From Petrimonas sp. (GTDB lineage Bacteria > Bacteroidota > Bacteroidia > Bacteroidales > Dysgonomonadaceae), in the NCBI GenBank assembly GCA_012839475.1, contig DUNG01000015.1, positions 1-64,000 on the forward strand: 64,000 bases of DNA, written 5' to 3'. Of the stretch, positions 39,249 to 47,782 are shown piece after piece. Positions within the stretch are counted from its first letter, which is position 1; every line of letters begins with the position of its first letter. The translations under genes and the position numbers were made by a program. The notes below the pieces were generated by a model that saw only the letters and a program-made list of their open reading frames with translations, was not told where the DNA came from and made no database searches.

Positions 39249-39692
39249 TTAATTTCCCTCCCGCGAAGATAGTAAAAAACTGAGCTTTTCCAGCGCCCGG
39301 TTTTCTGCTTCACGCATCGCCTTCTCCTCCTTCTCCGATTCGTCCTTTATCCCACACAGGTGTAGGATGCCGTGAATCACCACGCGGTGCAACTCCTCTT
39401 GGAACGATACGCGATACAGTTCTGCGTTCGAGCGCACCGTGTCGATGCTGACGAAAATATCGCCCGATAAGCAATCATCCTCCGAGTAGTCGAACGTGAT
39501 GATATCGGTGTAGTAGTCGTGTCCCAAAAATTGCTGGTTGACCGCCAATATTTTTTCATCGTTGCAAAAGAGGTACGTGATCTCACCTGTCCTCTTTCCA
39601 TACTCTTTCGCCACCAACCTGATCCAGTTGGTCACCTTATTATTATCGATTGTTGGAAAGTCCACTCCTTCCGCGTGAAAAGTAATCGCCAT
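39249..39692 (-). CDS. ybeY: Endoribonuclease / rRNA maturation factor YbeY
   Basis: The protein is about 147 residues from ATG 39692; ATG 39707 is an equal alternative. The zinc-site motif is HGILHLCGIKD. Two His ligands match HGxLHLxGYDH, while the usual third His is Asp here. Further motifs NQQFLGHDYYTDIITFDY and GDIFVSID are typical. It trims 16S rRNA and aids ribosome quality control. It sits between spmAB and mnmG. Confidence 0.92.
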   Translation of the reverse strand: MAITFHAEGVDFPTIDNNKVTNWIRLVAKEYGKRTGEITYLFCNDEKILAVNQQFLGHDYYTDIITFDYSEDDCLSGDIFVSIDTVRSNAELYRVSFQEELHRVVIHGILHLCGIKDESEKEEKAMREAENRALEKLSFLLSSREGN

Positions 39693-39730
39693 TGATTTAA
39701 CATTCATTAACCTGGAGAATCGTCTTTTTA

Positions 39731-40963
39731 TTACCCGAAAAAGAGGTAGGCCACGAATATAGCTGCCAAGATACTGCATAAATCCGCCAAAAGGGCCATG
39801 GGAACGGTATAGCGGGAATTTTTGATGTTGACGGCCCCGTAGTAAACCGCCACAATGTAGAACGTGGTGTCTGTAGAACCCTGCATCACGCTCGACAACC
39901 TTCCCGCGAACGAATCCGCGCCAAAAGTTTTCATGGCATCGATCATCATCCCCCTTGCGCCACTACCGCTTAGCGGTTTCATCAGCGCGGTGGGCATACC
40001 GTCCACCCACCGGGTGTCTGCGCCGGCTAGCGCGACCAAGCCCCGTAATCCCTCCATCAGAAAGTCCATGGCTCCCGAAGCGCGAAAAACACCGATCCCT
40101 ACCAGCATCGCGATGAGGTAAGGGATGATGGTCACGGCCGTCTTAAAGCCATCTTTCGCACCATCAATAAAGGCATCGAAGATATTGATCTTTCGGCTCA
40201 TCGCCTTCGCGATGAAAAGGACGATAACGCCGAAGAGGATAATATTTGCGACCAAGCTGGAAATCACGTTCACCTGATCTTGCGGCAACGATTGGAAGAG
40301 GAGCACGGTACCGACAATCAGTCCGATCATCGCGATGAGAAAGCCCAGTATCTCCCTGCAAAATATATTGATTCCTTGCTTGATGCACACCGCGATCATA
40401 CCGACCAGCGTGGACGAAAAGGTGGCGATCATGATCGGGATAAAGACGTCCGCGGGGTTGGCTGCCCCCATCTGTGCACGGTACACCATCACGGTAATAG
40501 GGATGAGCGTGAGCCCCGAGGCATTTAGAACCAGGAACATGATCATGGGGTTGGAGGCTTGCTCCTTGCGTGGGTTGATTTCTTGCAGCTCCTGCATCGC
40601 TTTGAGTCCAAACGGGGTGGCCGCGTTATCAAGTCCCAGCATGTTGGCCGAGATGTTCATCAATATGGAGCCCGACGCGGGGTGGTTCTTGGGAATGTCG
40701 GGGAAGAGTTTCGAGAATAGTGGTGCTACTGCTTTAGAGAAGAGCTCGATCATCCCACCCCGTTCCCCCACCTTCATGATTCCCAGCCACAAGGCCAGCA
40801 CGCCCGTCAGACCAAGGGAGATCTCGAAGCCGGTACGGGCCGAGTCGTAGGTCGAATTCATGATCTCGCTGAACACGTTCATGTCGCCAAGGAAGATAAG
40901 CTTCACCAAGGCTACTACGAAGGCGATCAGGAAAAAGGCGATCCAAATGTAGTTTAGTACCAT
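39731..40963 (-). CDS. Fused SpmA-SpmB nucleoside-recognition (Gate-domain) membrane protein
   Basis: The 410-residue inner-membrane protein contains two Gate/nucleoside-recognition domains in tandem. The N half (about 1-200) resembles SpmA (NMLGLDNAATPFGLKAM) and the C half (about 225-410) SpmB (MPTALMKPLSGSGARGMM, QGSTDTTFYIVAVYYG). In Bacillus the two are separate sporulation genes; this fused form is common in non-sporulating Bacteroidota and its substrate is unknown. It heads the minus-strand run with ybeY and mnmG. Confidence 0.88.
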   Translation of the reverse strand: MVLNYIWIAFFLIAFVVALVKLIFLGDMNVFSEIMNSTYDSARTGFEISLGLTGVLALWLGIMKVGERGGMIELFSKAVAPLFSKLFPDIPKNHPASGSILMNISANMLGLDNAATPFGLKAMQELQEINPRKEQASNPMIMFLVLNASGLTLIPITVMVYRAQMGAANPADVFIPIMIATFSSTLVGMIAVCIKQGINIFCREILGFLIAMIGLIVGTVLLFQSLPQDQVNVISSLVANIILFGVIVLFIAKAMSRKINIFDAFIDGAKDGFKTAVTIIPYLIAMLVGIGVFRASGAMDFLMEGLRGLVALAGADTRWVDGMPTALMKPLSGSGARGMMIDAMKTFGADSFAGRLSSVMQGSTDTTFYIVAVYYGAVNIKNSRYTVPMALLADLCSILAAIFVAYLFFG

Positions 40964-41029
40964 AGTGGTAGAGGCTGGAGATCAGTGGGTTGACAGGTGG
41001 AGTCAACCAGATAAATATTTAGTGCCATG

Positions 41030-41060
41030 CAAATGTACCTCAATCAAACGGTTAATACAA
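41030..41060 (-). promoter_or_regulatory. Promoter of the spmAB-ybeY-mnmG run
   Basis: On the minus strand TTG (41058-41060), a 20-base spacer and TACATTTG (41030-41037). The predicted leader is about 60 bases. Confidence 0.6.
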
Positions 41061-41101
41061 GTCAAGGGCCGATTAAAGCTGAAAAAAGTGATGGAATCGC
41101 G

Positions 41102-41131
41102 TTGGAAGTAGCGTTTTTTTATGTAGGTTTG
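41102..41131 (+). promoter_or_regulatory. Promoter of the helix-hairpin-helix gene
   Basis: TTG (41102-41104), a 19-base spacer and TAGGTTTG (41124-41131). This places the transcription start close to the GTG at 41158. Confidence 0.5.
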
Positions 41132-41157
41132 TAAGAGTGAGTTAATGGCATGATTCT

Positions 41158-41988
41158 GTGAGTTGGAAAGACTTTCTATATTTCAGAAAAGGGTCGAGGG
41201 TAGGCGTTCTCCTGTTGCTTATCCTCATCTTGCTGGCGCTTTTGTTGAATGTTTTGTTAAGCTACCGCGCTTCTTCGCCGGTTGTCGTGATGCAAAACGA
41301 CTCTATTGTACGGGAGTTCGACGCTTTCTTGCAGAGACTACAGCCCAACGAATCGGCTCTTACAGGCGAGGCTATGGAGCGGAGCTCTAGGATAGTGGAA
41401 TCACGTTCTGCTACCGCTGTAGTATCAGGCTCCGAATCGTCAATCGGTGACCATTCCGGTGTGACCATCGAAATGGGTTCCAGACATGACTTATCAAGCC
41501 GTGAAGAAGTAGGGCAACGACAGGCCGTAGCGGATGAAGCAAGCCAGGGCAACCGTTACCCTCGCTACCCTAGGGTGGAAAAGCTAAGCGAGGGAGAGAC
41601 CATCTCCTTGAATGCAACCGACACCGCGGAGTGGAAGAGGGTACCCGGGATCGGTACCGTGTATGCCTCCCGTATCGTTAAGTATCATGAGCGGCTGGGC
41701 GGCTTTGCCCGTAAGGAGCAGTTACTAGAGGTGTATGGTGTGGATGGTGAGCTGTACGCGCGTATTGCACCCTATATAGAAGTTAGTGGGAGTGTCCGAG
41801 GATTGGCCGTTAATCAGTTGGAATTTAGAGAGTTGCTTAGACACCCCTACCTGAGCTACAAGCAGGTGCAAGCTATCGTTTACCTTCGCCACAGAAAAGG
41901 TCGTGTCGACTCTATCCAAGAGTTGGGTATGCTTGATGAGTTCACGTCGGACGATATTTACCGGCTCGAACCCTATTTGGAATTTTAG
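41158..41988 (+). CDS. Membrane-anchored helix-hairpin-helix (ComEA-like) protein
   Basis: The protein has 276 residues with a GTG start (nearby ATGs are out of frame). One N-terminal membrane helix (about 15-35) is followed by a low-complexity Ser-rich spacer and two helix-hairpin-helix units: SLNATDTAEWKRVPGIGTVYASRI (split here as SLNATDTAEW and RVPGIGTVYA) and HPYLSYKQVQAIVYLRHRKG with a following RLEPYLEF. This is the ComEA pattern, which in competent bacteria binds incoming DNA outside the inner membrane. No other competence gene is in view. It is transcribed divergently from spmAB. Confidence 0.8.
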   Translation: MSWKDFLYFRKGSRVGVLLLLILILLALLLNVLLSYRASSPVVVMQNDSIVREFDAFLQRLQPNESALTGEAMERSSRIVESRSATAVVSGSESSIGDHSGVTIEMGSRHDLSSREEVGQRQAVADEASQGNRYPRYPRVEKLSEGETISLNATDTAEWKRVPGIGTVYASRIVKYHERLGGFARKEQLLEVYGVDGELYARIAPYIEVSGSVRGLAVNQLEFRELLRHPYLSYKQVQAIVYLRHRKGRVDSIQELGMLDEFTSDDIYRLEPYLEF

Positions 41989-42173
41989 GGGTAGCGTTAA
42001 TAGTTTGCTTAGTCTATGTGGTTTCTCTCCCGCATGCTGTTTTTTACAATTTATTCTCCCGAATAGGGGATTTGATGAAAATATTATCTATTTTTACCCA
42101 AACAAGAACGATTCGTTGAACCTTAACGTGACGCGGTTCGTGGATTAAATGACAGTATTAATTATTTTTTCGT

Positions 42174-45100
42174 ATGAAACCCTTGGCTCGCCTTTCGTTT
42201 CTCATCTTGTTCGCAGTTACCCTTCTGCTGTTTGGTGGTTGCGACAACAAACGACCCAAGTCAATCGACCCCGAGTTTTCCCGTTATATTTCGGCGTTTA
42301 CCAGCGGAAATGTTTCTACAGACGCGTATTTTCAAGTTGAGCTCGCACAAGAGATCCCCGCGGTGGAGTTGAACGCGGAGATTAAAGAGACGCTCTTCTC
42401 GTTTTCACCTTCTCTGAAGGGACACGCTCTCTGGGTGAATGCGAACACCGTCCGGTTCATCCCCGAGACGGGACAACTGAAACCGGGAAAAGAGTACCGG
42501 GTCACCTTTCACTTGGGTAAACTACTGAGGGTAGATAAGAAATTTCAGCGGTTTCGTTTCTCTACCCGAGTTCACGGGCACAACTTCACGGCCGAAGTCC
42601 TGCCTTACTCGCCCATGAGTAGCACGGATCTCACATGGAACGGTGTAGAGGTGTTGCTTAACCTCTCCAATCCCGTTTCCCCGGAAGAGGCTGCCGGGTT
42701 ATTCGACGTGAAGGGGACACGCGGGTACCGCGTGCGTGCGACTACCGCGGGGGAATCCTCATTTCGTGTTCTGATCGACAGCTTGCAACGTACCAGTAAG
42801 CCCGAACAGTACATGTTGATTATTGATGGGAAGGCTATCGGTTCAAAAAAAAGGCTTGAGCATACGATTGACCTTCCCCCGTTTTCAACCGACCACTTCC
42901 AGGTGGTTGATGTCCGGGCTGTGCAAGAAGGTGATCCCCATATCCGCGTTACCTTCAGTGACCCCATTTCGCAAAGGCAGGAGCTACATGGGCTTATCGT
43001 ACCTTCCGGGGTGAATCATTTTACCTACCGAATTGATAAAAACGCGATAAAAATATACCCCGAAACTTTCCCCAAGGGGCAGCTCACCCTTCAAATACAC
43101 CAAGGTATCCAGAACAGGGAGGGGCTCACCCTCGATAAAACGTACTATTATCAGTTGCAGATACAGGACGATAAGCCGCGGGTGAAATTTGAGAAGAGCG
43201 GTAATATCCTCCCCAACGCGGAGCGGTTGCTACTGCCCTTCAGTGCTGTGAACCTTTGGGCGGTGGATGTGCAGGTGGTAAAAATCTACCAGAACAATCT
43301 CCTCTATTACCTCCAATCCTCCTCTCTCAACGATGGTTCGTCGAGCGGCGAGTTGCGTCGCTTTGGTCGGCTGGTGATGAAAAAACGAATCAGGTTGGAT
43401 GGCGATAAAGCGTTGGACCTTACCAGGTGGAATCGCTTTAATATCGATCTTTCGGAAATGATCAAGCGGGATCCCGGTGCGTTTTACATGGTGCGCCTTT
43501 CCATGCAGCCTGACTATTCGCTCTACCACTGCGACGGCGTGAGGCCACGGGTACCGGAAGAGGTGCGGCTGAAACGGTTTTCGGATGAGCTGCTTTCTAA
43601 AGAGGATGAGGCAGTGTGGGATCAAGCGATATCCTATTACTACGATCCGCTCGACTGGAACGTTTATAACTGGGAGGAGCGGAATGATCCCTGCAAACCG
43701 TCTTACTACATGAACCGCGAGCGCACCATCCAGACCCTGGTCATGGCATCAAACGTGGGACTGATTGCTAAAGCAGGGCAAGGTGATCGCCTGTCGGTGG
43801 TTGTTACCGATATCCTTTCTACCCAACCCCTGACTGGGGCAGAGGTGACCCTTTATAACTACCAGATGCAGGTGATAGGTACCGGGAAAACTGATGCCAA
43901 CGGCTTTACCGATATAGATTATAAGGGGGGACGTCCCTTTCTGGTAATGGCTACCACCCGGGGTGGTGATATGGGCTACTTGGAGGTACAGGAGGAAGCT
44001 TCACTGTCGCTTAGCCGCTTCGACGTGAGCGGGAAAGAGGTACAGGAAGGGCTAAAAGGATACATCTATACCGAACGGGGCGTTTGGCGGCCCGGGGATA
44101 GCCTTCACGTTTCGTTTATCCTGGAAGATCGGGAAAAGAGGCTGCCGGAAAGGCACCCAGTGACGCTCGAGGTATATACCCCACGGGGACAATTTTACCA
44201 ACGGCAGGTCAAGAGCTTGGGGTTGAACGGGTTCTACACGTTCACCGTGACTACTGATCCCAACGCGGAGACCGGTATGTGGCAGGCCCGGGTGAAGGTG
44301 GGGGGTACCACGTTCTATAAGCCACTTCGGGTGGAAACCATCAAGCCCAACCGGCTGAGGGTAAGGCTTGAAACCGACTCCATCATTGATGCAACGGGAG
44401 GTGCCATCACCGGGCGGCTCACGTCGCGGTGGTTGCACGGTGCCCCGGCATCGAACCTGAAAGCGGAAGTGGACCTCACGCTCGTCGCCTCGGATAACCC
44501 GTTCAGCGGCTATCCCGGTTACATTTTCAACAATCCGGTTGTGAAATTCGAAACGAGCCGGACGAAGCTGTTTGAGGGGATCCTTGACGCCACCGGTGCG
44601 GCTACGGTAAGTGCACAAGTACCGGTTGCCGAAAGTGCGCCGGGAATGCTGAGAGGCAATATCCTATCGAGGGTCTACGAGGGTGGGGGAGACATGAGTT
44701 TTTACGGGCAAACAGTTTATTACTCACCCTACCGTACCTACGTAGGGGTGCAACCCCCTGCCACGCGTGTTGGCCAGTTTCTTGAGACCGATGTTCCCAT
44801 CACGTTCAACGTGGCGATGGTGAACCCGTTTGGGAAACCGATTGCCGGAAACGTGGAGTACCGCGTCTACAAGCTTAACTGGAGCTGGTGGTGGGATAGT
44901 TCCGGGGAGGAGCTGGGTGCCTATGTGAACAGCACGGCCGCCGACGTGGTAGCCACGGGGGAGGTCCCGCTTGCGCAAGGCAAAGGGAAGATAGATTTCC
45001 AGGTGGATTACCCTGACTGGGGCCGTTACCTGCTCCTGGTAAATGACCGCGAGGGGCATCATACCGCGGGTACCATCTTTTACGTTGACTGGCCCTCGTG

Positions 45101-47744
45101 GCGGGGTCGTTCAGCCAAGGGCGACCCGGAGGGATTGACCATGTTGACGTTTACAACCGATAAGCCGTCGTACGACGTGGGTGAGGTAGCCACGGTCATC
45201 CTTCCGAAAAGTTCTCAGGGGCGGGCACTGATCACCGTTGAGAACGGATCGGGCATCCTCCAGCGCGAGTGGGTGAAAACCTCTGCCGATACAGATACCA
45301 AGTACACGATCAAGGTGACCGATAAGATGGCACCCAACTTCTACGTTTTCGCCACCATGCTGCAGCCGCACGCGCAGACGGTGAACGACCTTCCCATAAG
45401 GTTGTACGGGGTTGTGAACGTGGGTGTGGAGAATAGTAACAGCTTTTTGGAACCGGTTATCCGGATGCCGGAGACGCTTCAACCTGAGAAGGAGTTCACC
45501 GTTTCGGTGTCGGAAAAAGCCGGTAAGCCGATGACCTATACCCTCGCGATCGTGGACGAGGGGTTGCTCGACCTCACCTCTTTTAAAACACCAAACGCGT
45601 GGGATGAGTTTTATGCCCGTGAGGCACTCGGCGTGCGTACGTGGGATCTGTTTGATCGCGTGTTGGGAGCCAGTAGTGCCGCAATGGGCCCGCTGCTGAG
45701 TATTGGTGGTGACGAGGCGTTGAAGCCATCGCGTGACAACGTGAACCGCTTCAAACCCGTCGTCCAATTTATTGGGCCGTTCGCCTTGAAGGGGAACGAG
45801 ACCAAGGTACATACCCTTCGCCTACCCCAGTATGTTGGCTCGGTGCGGGTGATGGTGGTGGCAGGTGGCGGTGGTGCCTATGGTAGCGCGGAGAAGACGG
45901 TGGCGGTGAAGAGCGACCTAATGACGCTCTCTACCCTTCCCAGGGTATTGGGGCCGGGAGAAGAGGTGTGGCTACCGGTGAACGTTTTCGCGGAGAAAAG
46001 CGTAAAAAATGTGCAGGTTACCGTTAAGACCGGTGGATTGCTTACGGCGGTTGAAGAGACCACCAAAACATTGTCGTTCGATGAACCGGGTGATGACATC
46101 CTATTCTTTAAGCTCCGTTCCGGCAAGTCGACCGGCGCCGAACAGGTGATTATTCAAGCATCGGGTAACGGTGTGTCGTTCTCCGAGACGATCGATATTG
46201 CTATCCGTAACCCCAATATACCCACTGTGATCACGCGAGCACAACTCGTTGAGCCGGGCGAGACAGCCCAGCTCGAGGTAGAGACCGGTAGCGTGGAGCC
46301 CGGGGATTGGGCCACGCTTGAGCTCTCCCGCTTGCCGAGTGTCAACTTCAGCCGTAACATAAATTACCTATTGGAGTATCCCCACGGCTGTACCGAGCAG
46401 ATCACCTCCCGCGGTTTCCCCCTCCTCTACATCGAGGAGTTCACCGCGTTGAGCGATGAGCAGAAGCAGCGGGTGCATGAGACGGTGGACGAGGTCATCC
46501 GTCAGATATCTTCCCGCCAGCTGGCCGATGGTGGCTTCATGTTCTGGTACGGGGATAACTACTCCGCGGAATGGGCTACCACCTACGCGGGCCATTTCTT
46601 GATCGAGGCGATGAACCGGGGCTACGAGGTGCCAGAGGCCGTACTTTCGCGTTGGACACAGTTCCAGGTGAAGCTCGCTCAGAACTGGTTACCCACGAAC
46701 CCCAACCTTGGTTATTATAATTACTCGATGATTGATCTACAGCAGGCCTATCGACTCTATACCTTGGCGCTGAGCGGTAACGCGGAGTTGGGGGCGATGA
46801 ACCGACTGCGGGAGTTGCCCAGCTTATCATTACAAGCCAGATGGCGATTGGCGGCAGCCTACGCGGTCGCGGGTAGGAGGGATGTGGCAAATTCGCTCGT
46901 GTTCAACGCGACAGATGAGGTGGAGGAGTACAGCTTCAATAACGACACCTATGGCAGCTCGGCACGTGATCAGGCAATGATCCTGGAGACCTACCTGTTG
47001 CTGGACAACCTGGAGAAGGCGATGCAGTTGGCACCCACGGTCGCCCAATCCCTCTCTGCCAGTTACATCACCACACAGTCGGCTTCGCTCGGGCTGGTCG
47101 CCATGGCGCAACTCGCTGAGAGGATCGGTGACGGGAATATCGATGCCGACTGGTCGTTGAACGGCAAGGCAATGGAGAGGGTGAATACGCCCAAGGCGAT
47201 GCATCAAGAGGCCATTGAGCCGGCGAATCACCTGTCGGTCGGTCTTACCAATAACGGTGAAGGTGCCTTGTACGCCCGTTTATCAGCGCGTACGGTACCC
47301 GCGGCCGATGCCGATCTCGGGCCAAAGCAAGGGCGTCTACGGCTTTCCGTGCGGTACGTTGGGCTTGATGGTAAGCCGTTGGAGGTGAAGTCGCTCGCGC
47401 AAGGCAGTGAGTTCCTTGCTATTGTGACTGTTCAGAATAGCGTGGAGCAGCCATTCACCGATTTGGCGCTCACGCAGCTCTTCCCTTCCGGTTGGGAGAT
47501 ATTTAACGAGCGGATGCTTGATGAAGCGGCCTTGGAAAGTGAAGGAGGGTACAACTACCGTGACATCCGGGATGACCGGGTGCTGACCTACTTCAACCTC
47601 GGTACTGGTCAGTCGAAGAGCTTCAGGGTTCGCCTGCAGGCGGCCTATCGCGGAAAATTCTATCTCCCCGCGGTATCGTGCCAGGCGATGTACGCGCCAG
47701 CTGAGGAGGCCAGAAACAGCGGAACCTGGGTCACGGTTGAGTAA
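42174..47744 (+). CDS. Bacterial alpha-2-macroglobulin (lipoprotein, thioester type)
   Basis: The 1856-residue protein has a lipobox (LFGGC, Cys24) for membrane anchoring. MG beta-sandwich domains fill the N-terminal 900 residues (GVWRPGDSLHVSFIL is a typical MG motif), followed by the A2M family domain (VRVMVVAGGGGAYGSAEK) and the thioester domain. The thioester motif YPHGCTEQ is intact, with Cys1406 and Gln1409, so it can covalently trap attacking proteases. A helical alpha/alpha toroid (about 1400-1690) follows. The gene stands 38 bases before pbpC. The pair matches E. coli yfhM-pbpC, thought to guard and repair the envelope after protease damage. Confidence 0.94.
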   Translation: MKPLARLSFLILFAVTLLLFGGCDNKRPKSIDPEFSRYISAFTSGNVSTDAYFQVELAQEIPAVELNAEIKETLFSFSPSLKGHALWVNANTVRFIPETGQLKPGKEYRVTFHLGKLLRVDKKFQRFRFSTRVHGHNFTAEVLPYSPMSSTDLTWNGVEVLLNLSNPVSPEEAAGLFDVKGTRGYRVRATTAGESSFRVLIDSLQRTSKPEQYMLIIDGKAIGSKKRLEHTIDLPPFSTDHFQVVDVRAVQEGDPHIRVTFSDPISQRQELHGLIVPSGVNHFTYRIDKNAIKIYPETFPKGQLTLQIHQGIQNREGLTLDKTYYYQLQIQDDKPRVKFEKSGNILPNAERLLLPFSAVNLWAVDVQVVKIYQNNLLYYLQSSSLNDGSSSGELRRFGRLVMKKRIRLDGDKALDLTRWNRFNIDLSEMIKRDPGAFYMVRLSMQPDYSLYHCDGVRPRVPEEVRLKRFSDELLSKEDEAVWDQAISYYYDPLDWNVYNWEERNDPCKPSYYMNRERTIQTLVMASNVGLIAKAGQGDRLSVVVTDILSTQPLTGAEVTLYNYQMQVIGTGKTDANGFTDIDYKGGRPFLVMATTRGGDMGYLEVQEEASLSLSRFDVSGKEVQEGLKGYIYTERGVWRPGDSLHVSFILEDREKRLPERHPVTLEVYTPRGQFYQRQVKSLGLNGFYTFTVTTDPNAETGMWQARVKVGGTTFYKPLRVETIKPNRLRVRLETDSIIDATGGAITGRLTSRWLHGAPASNLKAEVDLTLVASDNPFSGYPGYIFNNPVVKFETSRTKLFEGILDATGAATVSAQVPVAESAPGMLRGNILSRVYEGGGDMSFYGQTVYYSPYRTYVGVQPPATRVGQFLETDVPITFNVAMVNPFGKPIAGNVEYRVYKLNWSWWWDSSGEELGAYVNSTAADVVATGEVPLAQGKGKIDFQVDYPDWGRYLLLVNDREGHHTAGTIFYVDWPSWRGRSAKGDPEGLTMLTFTTDKPSYDVGEVATVILPKSSQGRALITVENGSGILQREWVKTSADTDTKYTIKVTDKMAPNFYVFATMLQPHAQTVNDLPIRLYGVVNVGVENSNSFLEPVIRMPETLQPEKEFTVSVSEKAGKPMTYTLAIVDEGLLDLTSFKTPNAWDEFYAREALGVRTWDLFDRVLGASSAAMGPLLSIGGDEALKPSRDNVNRFKPVVQFIGPFALKGNETKVHTLRLPQYVGSVRVMVVAGGGGAYGSAEKTVAVKSDLMTLSTLPRVLGPGEEVWLPVNVFAEKSVKNVQVTVKTGGLLTAVEETTKTLSFDEPGDDILFFKLRSGKSTGAEQVIIQASGNGVSFSETIDIAIRNPNIPTVITRAQLVEPGETAQLEVETGSVEPGDWATLELSRLPSVNFSRNINYLLEYPHGCTEQITSRGFPLLYIEEFTALSDEQKQRVHETVDEVIRQISSRQLADGGFMFWYGDNYSAEWATTYAGHFLIEAMNRGYEVPEAVLSRWTQFQVKLAQNWLPTNPNLGYYNYSMIDLQQAYRLYTLALSGNAELGAMNRLRELPSLSLQARWRLAAAYAVAGRRDVANSLVFNATDEVEEYSFNNDTYGSSARDQAMILETYLLLDNLEKAMQLAPTVAQSLSASYITTQSASLGLVAMAQLAERIGDGNIDADWSLNGKAMERVNTPKAMHQEAIEPANHLSVGLTNNGEGALYARLSARTVPAADADLGPKQGRLRLSVRYVGLDGKPLEVKSLAQGSEFLAIVTVQNSVEQPFTDLALTQLFPSGWEIFNERMLDEAALESEGGYNYRDIRDDRVLTYFNLGTGQSKSFRVRLQAAYRGKFYLPAVSCQAMYAPAEEARNSGTWVTVE

Positions 47745-47782
47745 CGCTGTTGATGCTTGTGTTTGGAGCGATTTAATGGGAC

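Noticed and set aside
45111-45812. 233-codon minus-strand frame within the macroglobulin gene
   Set aside because: Antisense shadow of a clearly conserved coding region.
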